Source: Ilyomonas sp965247435 (GTDB lineage Bacteria > Bacteroidota > Bacteroidia > Chitinophagales > Chitinophagaceae). From it: a stretch of DNA of 64,000 nt. The notes under the pieces were generated by a model. That model saw only the letters and a program-made list of their open reading frames with translations, had not been told where the DNA came from and did no database searches. Positions within the stretch are counted from its first letter, which is position 1. Each line of letters starts with the position of its first letter. Below, piece after piece: positions 52,205 through 61,249 of this stretch. The position numbers and the translations under genes are program-made. The stretch spans positions 5,022,001 to 5,086,000 of the forward strand of contig OZ252019.1 of NCBI GenBank assembly GCA_965247435.1. The letters are read 5' to 3'.

Positions 52205-53731
52205 ATGAATCAACAATTATCCGAACAGGAAATCATCCGCAGAGACAAGCTGAAAGCATTGCAGGAAGCCGGTATAGAGGCCTACCCGGCCGCTCTATAC
52301 CCGGTATCGCATTACAGCGCCAATATAAAAGAAGGCTTTAGCGAGGAAACGAAAGAGCAGTTTGGCCAGGTAACTGTTGCCGGCCGCATCATGAGCATCA
52401 ACGACAAGGGCAAAGTGTTCTTTATTAAAATACAGGACAGCAAAGGCATCATCCAGTTGTATGTGAAAAGGGACGACATCTGCCCCGGCGAAGACAAAAC
52501 CCTTTTTGAAAAAGTAGTAAAAGGCGCTGACTTAGGCGATATTATCGGCGTTACCGGATTCGTGTTTACCACCCGCACCGGCGAGATTTCGGTACATGCG
52601 CAAACACTTACTTTACTGGCTAAATCGCTGAAGCCGTTGCCGGTGGTAAAGCGGGATGAACAGGGCAATATATATGATGCGGTAACCGATCCGGAATTCC
52701 GTTACCGCCAGCGCTATGCCGATTTGATTATTAATCCCGAAGTAAAAGACACGTTTATCAAACGCACCAGACTCATCAATACCATCCGCGATTTTTTAAA
52801 TGAGCAGGGCGCAGTGGAAGTAGATACGCCGGTACTGCAGAATATTCCCGGCGGTGCGGCAGCCAGGCCGTTTATCACGCATCACAATGCGCTGGATGTG
52901 CCGTTTTATCTGCGCATCGCGAATGAATTATACTTAAAAAGATTAATTGTCGGCGGCTTTGATTGGGTATATGAATTTAGCCGCAATTTCCGCAACGAAG
53001 GCATGGACCGCACGCACAACCCGGAGTTTACCGTGCTGGAATGGTACACGGCGTTTAAAGATTATTTCTGGATGATGGAAACCACCGAACAACTGATGGA
53101 GCGCATTGCCATTGCCTTACACGGCACTACGGAGGTGCCCGTTGGCGATGTAACAATAAGCTTTAAAGCGCCCTTTAAACGGGTTACCATTTTTGAAGCG
53201 ATACAGGAACATTCCGGCATTGATGTAAGTAATATGAATGAAGAAGCGCTGCGCAACACCTGCCAGCAATTAAACATTCACGTAGAAGAGCGCATGGGCA
53301 AAGGCAAGCTGATAGATGAATTGTTTAGTGAAACAGCGGAAGCAAAATATGTGCAGCCCACCTTCATTATGGACTACCCGGTAGCGATGAGTCCGCTTAC
53401 CAAAAAACACCGCAGCAAGCCCGGCCTCGTAGAGCGCTTTGAACTTTTGGTGAACGGCAAAGAAATAGCCAATGCGTACACGGAGCTGAACGACCCGATA
53501 GACCAGCGCGAACGCTTTGAAGCGCAGGCAGAACTGATGAGCCGCGGCGATGAAGAAGCGATGTTTATAGACCATGATTTCCTTCGCGCACTGGAATATG
53601 GTATGCCGCCTACCAGCGGTATTGGTATTGGTATAGACCGGTTGTGTATGCTGATGACCAACCAGCCGAGCATCCAGGATGTGCTCTTGTTTCCGCAAAT
53701 GCGCCCGGAGAAGATGGAAGAGGAAGCGTAA
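52205..53731 (+). CDS. lysS: Lysyl-tRNA synthetase, class II
   Basis: A 508-residue class II synthetase from ATG 52205. The longer frame from 52133 adds 24 residues of non-coding look. The N-terminal OB-fold contains VAGRIMSINDKGKVFFIKIQD. Class II motif 2 is FRNEGMDRTHNPEFT and motif 3 is GIGIGIDRLCMLM. The length is normal. It is the last core gene before the AT-rich operon at the right edge, with a 160-base AT-rich gap between the convergent ends. Confidence 0.96.
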   Translation: MNQQLSEQEIIRRDKLKALQEAGIEAYPAALYPVSHYSANIKEGFSEETKEQFGQVTVAGRIMSINDKGKVFFIKIQDSKGIIQLYVKRDDICPGEDKTLFEKVVKGADLGDIIGVTGFVFTTRTGEISVHAQTLTLLAKSLKPLPVVKRDEQGNIYDAVTDPEFRYRQRYADLIINPEVKDTFIKRTRLINTIRDFLNEQGAVEVDTPVLQNIPGGAAARPFITHHNALDVPFYLRIANELYLKRLIVGGFDWVYEFSRNFRNEGMDRTHNPEFTVLEWYTAFKDYFWMMETTEQLMERIAIALHGTTEVPVGDVTISFKAPFKRVTIFEAIQEHSGIDVSNMNEEALRNTCQQLNIHVEERMGKGKLIDELFSETAEAKYVQPTFIMDYPVAMSPLTKKHRSKPGLVERFELLVNGKEIANAYTELNDPIDQRERFEAQAELMSRGDEEAMFIDHDFLRALEYGMPPTSGIGIGIDRLCMLMTNQPSIQDVLLFPQMRPEKMEEEA

Positions 53732-53894
53732 ATGAAGTTAGTCTGAATATTGTTGTGATTTTTGACAAAATTGATCTTATCAACGCTCGCAAATTAATTG
53801 GAACTAATTTGTTACAATGCGATAAAAATTAATAAAATAGAAAGATAAGCCAATATTCTATTAAATATGTACGTATGTTTATTGATGTATAAAG

Positions 53895-55904
53895 TTATAT
53901 TATAACCATTTGTGTTCTGCTTGTCTCTTCATCCTCAAAATCATAAGTTAAGGTCAAATTAATAAACTGATCTTCTTTTATCAGTTTATCATATTCATCT
54001 TTTACCTTCTTATAATCAGGATCATTTTTTGGAATACTACCTCTCTGTATTGTGTAATGACGTAAAAAATGAATAATCTTTTGATTGGATGTTCGTTCTG
54101 CTAAGTTTTGAAAATTATTAGTTTTAATAATTTCTTTTGCTTCACCTCTTTCCTCTTCGTTTAATAAGTTGTAGAATTCATCTCGCCATATAGAAGTATA
54201 GGCAAGTTTATATCGGAAAATATGCCTGTAAATGATGTAAGTTTCAGGCATGTATAAGATTTCAAAATATTCCTCAATATTCTTTCCAAAGGCTTCTTCA
54301 AAAAAGGATGTTTTTTCGTTTTTGTGTGCCGGAGCCACTATACCCTTAGTTACGTTCAATATAGACTGTATAGCCCTAATGAATTTCTTATTCCAGTGTT
54401 TGCCTGTAAATTCCCTATGCTTTGCATCTTCACCAAATAAAGGAATGTATTTCATAGGAAATGAAAAAATAGCAATGTTAAGCCTTATACATAATTCAAT
54501 ATTTATTTGAAGGCGGTTGTATAAGTCTTCAGGTTTGTCTTGAAAATTATAAAGTATATAGTTTGATAGTTCTTTAATGCCATATCTGGCAGCTAATTCT
54601 ACAGCATTTATATACTGCTTTTTAATTCCAATATAGTCAAAGGCTATACGTAACGGTCGGATTGGAATCTCGCTCATTAATTTCATTAAATCTTCGGTAA
54701 CATATCGGGCGTCTGTTCCCTGGTTAAAATCTACGTACCGAAGCTTTGGTGATTTATTGCGATATTTCTCATAATCTTCTTTTAGTTCTTCACAAGCTTT
54801 TAAGAGGTTTTCCTTTGTAGTGGTCTCTAACTTTAAAAGACTATAACAATCTAAAATATTATAAAACCATTGCTTCTTTTCACCAATATGCCGGTTCAAC
54901 GATTCGTGTAACAATCGATAAGCCCTGTATATATAAGCTCTATCATTATAATTTTCTTTTAAATTTCTAATAGCTATTTCCAACTGATTAGGTTCAATAT
55001 AGGTAGCACCTTTTACAAAACCCATTTGCTTTATTTCTTCAATTATCTCCGGAAATTTTGGAGAAGCTAATACATTATTGTCCATCAATAATAAGTTCTG
55101 TTGTTCTCCAAACTTCTTTTTTATATCAAAGAACTTATCTGCTGTGTCAATTTTTGGTTTATAAGTTGGTTCGAGTATAGGGACAGAGCAAAAGGCACAT
55201 TTACGTGTGCAACCTTTTGTCATGAAAGTAAAGTAGGCGCTTCTGGTTGGATATTCGTAATCTATTTCATCTAAAATAGAATAATCCAATGGCAAATCAT
55301 CAATGATAATGCTTTGAGCTTTGGATATATCGGGATCTAATTGTCCTGACTTATCCAACAATCCTTGATGTGTTTTGATGCCTGTTGCTTCTTCTACTTC
55401 TTTATGTAGAAGAGATGCCATTACACCACCTACCCAAAGCTGGTCAGGAGTCTTCACTAGCTTTTTAGCAAACTCTATTGTTTTTATTGTGATATTCCAG
55501 TAGAATGTAAATAATGTTGTTATATAAATTCTATCCCACTTAGGATCTAACTGCCAAAGCTTTTTCTTGAAACTGTTTGCATAAGTCGTAAGACAATTTA
55601 AAATAAGAAGCTGATAAGATGATTTGTCAATTTGTAATTGTTCAAGACAACTACTTTGCCTGGTTTTTATATATTGCTTAATGATTGGTACTTTCAAATT
55701 CCATTTTATGGAATTGTCAATCTTATTAAGCTTATCTAAGCAGTCAATGAATAATTGATTAATGACAAAATCATTTAATTCGCCTTTAAAGAAGACAACG
55801 TTATCACCAAGCATTCGATGATATGTTGCAATCTTCATTAATCCGATTGGTGGATATTTGTTTTTATAATTAGGTTCAAGTAAAAGTATATTCCTTGCTC
55901 TCAT
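53895..55904 (-). CDS. B12-binding-type radical SAM protein in the HerA/NurA operon
   Basis: A 669-residue protein. Residues about 5-45 resemble the start of a cobalamin-binding-type domain (ILLLEPNYKNKYPPIGLMKIATYHRML in parts), but the B12 DxHxxG motif is not seen. The radical SAM cluster is MTKGCTRKCAFCSV (Cys 232, 236, 239). YIEPNQLEI, FNQGTDARYV and IRPLRIAFDYI follow as barrel strands. The long C-terminal region has no domain I recognise. It ends the operon, two bases from the first Hsp90-like gene. Substrate and reaction are unknown. Its presence next to HerA/NurA is unusual. Confidence 0.75.
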   Translation of the reverse strand: MRARNILLLEPNYKNKYPPIGLMKIATYHRMLGDNVVFFKGELNDFVINQLFIDCLDKLNKIDNSIKWNLKVPIIKQYIKTRQSSCLEQLQIDKSSYQLLILNCLTTYANSFKKKLWQLDPKWDRIYITTLFTFYWNITIKTIEFAKKLVKTPDQLWVGGVMASLLHKEVEEATGIKTHQGLLDKSGQLDPDISKAQSIIIDDLPLDYSILDEIDYEYPTRSAYFTFMTKGCTRKCAFCSVPILEPTYKPKIDTADKFFDIKKKFGEQQNLLLMDNNVLASPKFPEIIEEIKQMGFVKGATYIEPNQLEIAIRNLKENYNDRAYIYRAYRLLHESLNRHIGEKKQWFYNILDCYSLLKLETTTKENLLKACEELKEDYEKYRNKSPKLRYVDFNQGTDARYVTEDLMKLMSEIPIRPLRIAFDYIGIKKQYINAVELAARYGIKELSNYILYNFQDKPEDLYNRLQINIELCIRLNIAIFSFPMKYIPLFGEDAKHREFTGKHWNKKFIRAIQSILNVTKGIVAPAHKNEKTSFFEEAFGKNIEEYFEILYMPETYIIYRHIFRYKLAYTSIWRDEFYNLLNEEERGEAKEIIKTNNFQNLAERTSNQKIIHFLRHYTIQRGSIPKNDPDYKKVKDEYDKLIKEDQFINLTLTYDFEDEETSRTQMVII

Positions 55905-55905
55905 T

Positions 55906-57447
55906 TTAGTTATATTTTTTTTGAAGCTTCACTATTAGTGGAGCTGCCGAACGGTGATTCAACTCTTGCTGCAAAAAAATAACTACTTCATTTAAAATTT
56001 TTTCTTGACTTGCAGTTACCTTAGTGAACTTAAGAGGAGGAATAACATCTTCTTTGTATATCCCATATAATTCTTTATTTGAAATTTCATAGTTATAATC
56101 GTCTATTATACCTTCAAATAATTCATTTATAGTTGGTTTATTAACACCATCCGCTTTAATTTTTTCTATTTTCTTTGCAGCATCCCTTGCTGTTTTAACC
56201 CCATCAATAACTTCTTGAAATCTTTGTTCACGTTCTTCTGTTGTATTAAATTTATTAATGTCATGTTTGTATTTTACAATTAGTTCGCGAGCACTTTGAA
56301 CTGACTTTAAGCGATTATGAAGATTTGAAGCAACATGAGGTAAATTGCTTTCAAAATCATCAAATATTACTTTTAACGACGCTTCAAATTCTTCAACAGT
56401 CGGGGTTAAATTAAAGTAATCTCTTCTTGCATTTGGTATAAAGCCATTGGATAATACATGAATTTCACCAATATATCGAAGATTAGTTCTTTCACTTTTG
56501 AATCTTGGAAAAAGCGTAGCTTCATCTCCAATTGCAATATTGCTTTTTCTAATTCTAATACCTCTTTCAGGATTCTTTTTTTCCTCTATTACATAATTAA
56601 CTTTGTCGGAAATACCATACCAGCCGACCGCTAGTAAAACTGAATTTTTATTAAATACATCGAAAAAGCCCACAGTTGTAATACGTCCATCCTTTTTATC
56701 GCCTTGTGTAAATATCAAAGCATCTTTATAAGCCTTGAAAATTTGTTCAGTGTTAACTTTAACTACATATTCGTCAAACGTTATACTGCGACTTTTGAAG
56801 TATGAAGTAATTCTTTCTGAAAAAGAAAATTTAGAAGAAAAAGGTATTGGTGCAACAACACTTAAATATGTTATTACTTCGTTTATTTTTAATAATTCGT
56901 CCGATACATTTTCGAGGATAACTTTGAAATAATGCGAATCTTTTTTTTCTTCCACTTGTAAAACAGTTGTAATAGCACTTATTACACTTGCTGCATCACG
57001 GTTGTCTTGAATATTTGCTAAAATGGCTCTTAAAAATTCTGCATTTAAAGTAATAATACTCTTAGTATTTTCACCCTTAAAACTTGTTTCAAAAACCAAT
57101 CTGTTGCAATATCCTAAACCGCCAAGACGTCCAATTCCTCTAAAACCTTTTCTTTTACTTAAATCCTTTTCGGAGTTCGCTACATCACCTAAAAACTTCC
57201 AAACTTTATCCTTATTTATTCCTGTCGCGTTGTCTAATATAGTAATAGTCTTTTTATTTGGATTAATAGTAATATCTATCAAACCTTCATTTCTATTTGT
57301 AAGAATACTTTGTTCTACAGCAATATCAATTTGGTCAGCTGCATTTTGAATGTATTCTCTATAAATGAAGAGAGGATTTTCATACATTCCTAATGTCAGT
57401 GTCTCAATGACATTCTTACCAATATGTGGAGTCGAAACTTCAGCCAT
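55906..57447 (-). CDS. Hsp90/GHKL-type ATPase, copy A
   Basis: A 513-residue protein. The ATP lid fold is shown by REYIQNAADQID (Glu31, Asn35), LDNATGIN (Asp72) and GFRGIGRLGGLGYC (about 101-114). A middle domain contains RGIRIRKSNIAIGDEATL, then GEIHVLSNGFIPNARRDYFN, the pattern of defence-linked Hsp90-like/MORC-like ATPases. A coiled-coil region (about 395-450) and a helical end follow. It is about 35-40% identical to the copy at 59699 by eye. It overlaps the 269-residue gene by eight bases. Confidence 0.85.
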   Translation of the reverse strand: MAEVSTPHIGKNVIETLTLGMYENPLFIYREYIQNAADQIDIAVEQSILTNRNEGLIDITINPNKKTITILDNATGINKDKVWKFLGDVANSEKDLSKRKGFRGIGRLGGLGYCNRLVFETSFKGENTKSIITLNAEFLRAILANIQDNRDAASVISAITTVLQVEEKKDSHYFKVILENVSDELLKINEVITYLSVVAPIPFSSKFSFSERITSYFKSRSITFDEYVVKVNTEQIFKAYKDALIFTQGDKKDGRITTVGFFDVFNKNSVLLAVGWYGISDKVNYVIEEKKNPERGIRIRKSNIAIGDEATLFPRFKSERTNLRYIGEIHVLSNGFIPNARRDYFNLTPTVEEFEASLKVIFDDFESNLPHVASNLHNRLKSVQSARELIVKYKHDINKFNTTEEREQRFQEVIDGVKTARDAAKKIEKIKADGVNKPTINELFEGIIDDYNYEISNKELYGIYKEDVIPPLKFTKVTASQEKILNEVVIFLQQELNHRSAAPLIVKLQKKYN

Positions 57448-58249
57448 TTTTCGAAGTTTTTTTAATTTTTTCTTCTAGTTTACTATCAGGTGTAATTTCA
57501 AAACCATGAAAAAGATTTTTCTCTGTTTTTAAAAACCTGACATAAGTTTCGTGGTCACTATCATAACCATAAAAACTTCCCTCAACAAAAACTGAACTGT
57601 CAAGAATTTTTTGAGCCTTTGTTGTGTCTTTTAGCCCTGTATTATAACATCTTAAAGCGGAAGCTTTCTTCCCATTAACAATCCTTGCTACTTGTCTATG
57701 TTTAGGATTATGTTCAAATATTTTTTTTAAGCTGTTCGTAATTTCTCTATGTCTGTTTTTATCGTCGCATAGTTCTGTTTCAACTTCTTTGCTATTTCCA
57801 TTACTAATTATCACATTTCTGTTGTCTTGCCAGAAGAGACTAAAGGTTAATAGCTTTTGAACACTTTCATTCTCTGAGTACAAGTAACTTATTAAATGCG
57901 TTAGCTCTTGCTGTGTAGAATCACTAAAGTGATCCCTAATTAATGAAGGATCACAGGTCAAGTTGGTAAAATTCGTATTTGGATAATCAATTATCTTCAG
58001 TTTCGTTAGTTGGCTTATAGTATTTTTCCGAAAATCACTAAATTTTTGTGGTATAAATCTGTAGGGAAAATTACTTTGTACTTCGTCGAATAACTCAAGC
58101 CTAAATGCAACAGGTATCCTTTCCTTAATTATGAAATTAAGAATACTAGGAATAGAATCTATTACTGAGTAAAATTGAGTTTCATCAATATTAAACTGAT
58201 GTTCATCCCAGATAAAGGCTGCAACATCTATTACCGCTGTAAATTTCAC
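57440..58249 (-). CDS. Unrecognised protein paired with the DUF3696 ATPase
   Basis: A 269-residue protein. The N-terminal 60 residues start with VIDVAAFIWDE and include AFRLELFDE, and might be a PIN-like nuclease core with scattered acids. This is weak. The C-terminal part has KHRQVARIVNGKKASALRCY, AQKILDSSVF, GYDSDHETYVRFLKTE and HGFEI, a distinct order of conserved-looking blocks. It lies one base from the ATPase and overlaps the next gene by eight, so the pair is likely a module. Function unknown. Confidence 0.6.
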   Translation of the reverse strand: MKFTAVIDVAAFIWDEHQFNIDETQFYSVIDSIPSILNFIIKERIPVAFRLELFDEVQSNFPYRFIPQKFSDFRKNTISQLTKLKIIDYPNTNFTNLTCDPSLIRDHFSDSTQQELTHLISYLYSENESVQKLLTFSLFWQDNRNVIISNGNSKEVETELCDDKNRHREITNSLKKIFEHNPKHRQVARIVNGKKASALRCYNTGLKDTTKAQKILDSSVFVEGSFYGYDSDHETYVRFLKTEKNLFHGFEITPDSKLEEKIKKTSKNG

Positions 58250-58250
58250 T

Positions 58251-59702
58251 TTAGTTTCTTTTTGATTTTCTTTTTCTCATTTGCGCATTAAGTAAAGCCA
58301 TCAGTTCTTTCTCCGGATTTTCAATAAAATCATCAGGAAAAATATTATAGACACCGAACTCATCTAACTTTACTTCTCTAAAATCAAGTTTGCCATTCTT
58401 TTTTTCAATAAATGCCAGATTGATTTGATCTAAGAGCCAAGAAGATTCATCTTCAGCAACTCTTCTTCGTAACCTTGTAATGAAATGGTCACTATGCGTT
58501 TCTACAATAAATTTTTTTCCTTGTAAGATTAAAGAATACAAAAAGTCAAAAAGATAACTTTGAATTTTTGGATGTAGATGAATTTCCGGTTGCTCTAAAA
58601 TGAGTGTTTCACCCTTTTTCATTATTAAACCCTGAACTATAATAGGAAGTATTTGACTAATTCCAAAACCGACGTGTTTTAAAGTAGTTTCAAGATTGTC
58701 TTCATTAATAACGAGTATACTATAACTATCACCAGTTTCTTTTACGGATAACTTACTTCCAAATCCAAACACTTTGCACATCCAATAGTTCGTAGCTTCC
58801 AATAAAGACAGTTGTTTTGTTTCAAATTCGACTGCATTATCCTTAAATATTGGAGTATTACAAGCTATTTTGTCTTCTTGTAATAATTCTAATAGTTGTG
58901 CTGTGTATTCTCCTTTAATTCCTACCCAATTTTTTTCAGAATTTCCAGTATAAGAATCTTGTGGCTCTGTTCTCAAAGGACCGATGTAGTAAAGTCCTGT
59001 CGTGAATACTTCCAAAAAAGATTTTATCGAGTCAGTATTGATTCGTGTAATTGAATCTCTTACACTATACAAGTTGTTGTCTGAATTTTCATTGTTTGTA
59101 TAATTTTTAATCGATTCCTCATAAGAAATTGGAAAAAATGAAGAATAATTGACTTTCTTTATAATCCTTCTTGTTAATGATGTAGTGTCGTTAAGGTAAT
59201 CTTCTAAGTTTAAGAAGTTTGAAATATTATTTGTACCAACAACTGCTTCTTCGGTTTTACCTGCATTAAGATCTACATATTCAGTTTTGATGTCAGTTAT
59301 ATATTCTAAGCGAAATTTTTTTACCTGTAATTCGTTTTTATCCAAATTGAAAAGCAATTTCAAATTGCATGTGTAATTAGGAAAACTATCAAATAATGAT
59401 TTTTGTACTAATCCCCCATATCCATTAAGCTCTGCTTTAGAAATAGAAAAATCAACTCCTAATTCTTTTGAATCATCTTTCCCTCTGATCAAATCTTTAT
59501 AATTTTTTGCTCGATAATATTCTCCTTGTATAAATAATCGCTTTCTTGATGAGCCAACATCCAATGTTTGTTTTAAAATAAGTAATAGCTGAATAAAAGA
59601 AGATTTTCCTGAACTATTATTACCTGATAATATTGTCAAAGGCTTTAGTTCGAAATTCTCCAGCTTTTCAATCGATTTGAAATTTTGTATAGAAAGTTTC
59701 AT
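58251..59702 (-). CDS. AAA ATPase with DUF3696-type C-terminus
   Basis: A 483-residue SMC/ABC-like ATPase. Walker A is SGNNSSGKSS (about 26-35), Walker B is LILEQPEIHLHP and the His switch lies in VETHSDHFITRLRRR. The C-terminal LNAQMRKRK region with FPDDFI matches the DUF3696 group. It resembles OLD-type and Gabija-type ATPases without the Toprim domain. Such proteins in phage-defence operons sense or cut foreign DNA with a partner, here perhaps the 269-residue protein. It overlaps the second Hsp90-like gene by four bases. Confidence 0.85.
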   Translation of the reverse strand: MKLSIQNFKSIEKLENFELKPLTILSGNNSSGKSSFIQLLLILKQTLDVGSSRKRLFIQGEYYRAKNYKDLIRGKDDSKELGVDFSISKAELNGYGGLVQKSLFDSFPNYTCNLKLLFNLDKNELQVKKFRLEYITDIKTEYVDLNAGKTEEAVVGTNNISNFLNLEDYLNDTTSLTRRIIKKVNYSSFFPISYEESIKNYTNNENSDNNLYSVRDSITRINTDSIKSFLEVFTTGLYYIGPLRTEPQDSYTGNSEKNWVGIKGEYTAQLLELLQEDKIACNTPIFKDNAVEFETKQLSLLEATNYWMCKVFGFGSKLSVKETGDSYSILVINEDNLETTLKHVGFGISQILPIIVQGLIMKKGETLILEQPEIHLHPKIQSYLFDFLYSLILQGKKFIVETHSDHFITRLRRRVAEDESSWLLDQINLAFIEKKNGKLDFREVKLDEFGVYNIFPDDFIENPEKELMALLNAQMRKRKSKRN

Positions 59703-61249
59703 TTCAATTCCTCCTCAATTTTTTTAATTAAGTTCTCTGCAACTTCATTTGGTAATACGTTCTTAATAATCCTAAATATGTCGCCCAAAAAAGTACGTTG
59801 TCCTTTATTGAGTTTATCAAGATTATCTGTACGTAGCTTGAATTTAACTTGCTGAATACTATTATCAAAAAAGTCAACTTTTACAGACTTTGTTTCAGCA
59901 ACCTTATCAAGAATTTTAGTTATAGGAGAAGATACACCATTGCTGGAAGTCGTGTATATTTTTTCGATTTTGTTTTCAGCCTTTACAGCTTCATCTTTTT
60001 TCTGAGCTAATTTTCCTTGATATTCTTCGTGCTCTGCCTTATCTGTAAAGCCTTCTTGCACTTTCGTTTCAAACTCTTTCTGCAAATTCTTGTAATTCTC
60101 AATTTTTCGAATAGAACTATTGATTTCGGAAGCAGTGTAACATAGTTTATGAATAGTAGTATGAAAGAACATTCGGAGTTTATGTTCCAACTCTAAGCAA
60201 CTGTCATTTTCTGAAAAATAATCTCGCCTTGCATTAGGAATCAAATCCTTACTTAAAGCATGAATTTCTCCGATAAAATAAAACTGAAAACGTCTATCTC
60301 TATGTAATTTGGTAAGGGTAGATTCATCACCTACTGCTATATTCGATTTTCTCAATCGAAACCCTCTTGCATAATTGACGGGATTGATTGATTGGGTTTT
60401 TTCTGTGATGCCATACCAACCCCAGTAAAAGAAACTGTTGTTCTTATCTTTTTCTTTAAAAAACAAAACATCTATAATCTCACCAATCTGCTTTTTGTTC
60501 TCATCATCACCATCGTATATAGAAGTTGAGTAGCCTTTATACAATTGTTCTGTATTAATAAATATGTTGTATTCATCAATAGAAATATTATCTGCTTGTA
60601 GCTCATCATAGATTTTCTTTCTATAGAGAAATTTTGCTGGAAAAGGAACAGGAGCAATCATCGAAAGATACTTTCTAACGTTTGCAACATCAAGCAACTC
60701 TTCATTTGAAACGCCTTCCATCGTTACTTTAAAATAATGGTTGTTGGAAAGTTCATCAGCAACATCCAATGACGTTATTGTATCCATTACATCGGTTGCT
60801 TCTTCTTTTTTGCTTCTATTATTTATAATTTCTTTAAAAAGTTTTGCATTCCATGTCATTGTGGATTTTTTCGTTTCGCCTGGATAAGAAGTTTCAAAAA
60901 TCAATGTGTCGCAATAGCCTAAACCACCTAATCGTCCTATTCCTCTAAAGCCCTTATCTTCACCACGCTTTTTTGTTGATTGGGCAATATTTTTAAGTTT
61001 ATCTAAAACATCATCTGCGGCAATACCTGTCGCATTGTCTTCTATTGAAATTATTTTGTTCTCCTTATCTATAACAACATGAATCTCCCCTTCACCCGAC
61101 TTGAGCATTTGTTCTTTCTCTGCTTTATCAATTTGGTCAGCCGCATTTTGAATGTACTCCCGAAAAATGAATTTTGAATCCTCATACATACTTAAGGTAA
61201 GCGATTCAATCACATCTTTTCCAATAATGGTTGTAAAGCTCTTATCCAT
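59699..61249 (-). CDS. Hsp90/GHKL-type ATPase, copy B
   Basis: A 516-residue paralogue of the protein at 55906. Matching motifs are REYIQNAADQID (31-42), IEDNATGI (about 69-76) and GFRGIGRLGGLGYC. RGFRLRKSNIAVGDESTL and GEIHALSKDLIPNARRDYFS are also shared. A longer coiled coil (about 390-440, Lys/Glu-rich) follows. Its start overlaps the HerA stop by eight bases. The order HerA, copy B suggests the B copy is the primary partner of HerA/NurA. The A copy may be a duplicate that came with the inserted module. Confidence 0.85.
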   Translation of the reverse strand: MDKSFTTIIGKDVIESLTLSMYEDSKFIFREYIQNAADQIDKAEKEQMLKSGEGEIHVVIDKENKIISIEDNATGIAADDVLDKLKNIAQSTKKRGEDKGFRGIGRLGGLGYCDTLIFETSYPGETKKSTMTWNAKLFKEIINNRSKKEEATDVMDTITSLDVADELSNNHYFKVTMEGVSNEELLDVANVRKYLSMIAPVPFPAKFLYRKKIYDELQADNISIDEYNIFINTEQLYKGYSTSIYDGDDENKKQIGEIIDVLFFKEKDKNNSFFYWGWYGITEKTQSINPVNYARGFRLRKSNIAVGDESTLTKLHRDRRFQFYFIGEIHALSKDLIPNARRDYFSENDSCLELEHKLRMFFHTTIHKLCYTASEINSSIRKIENYKNLQKEFETKVQEGFTDKAEHEEYQGKLAQKKDEAVKAENKIEKIYTTSSNGVSSPITKILDKVAETKSVKVDFFDNSIQQVKFKLRTDNLDKLNKGQRTFLGDIFRIIKNVLPNEVAENLIKKIEEELK

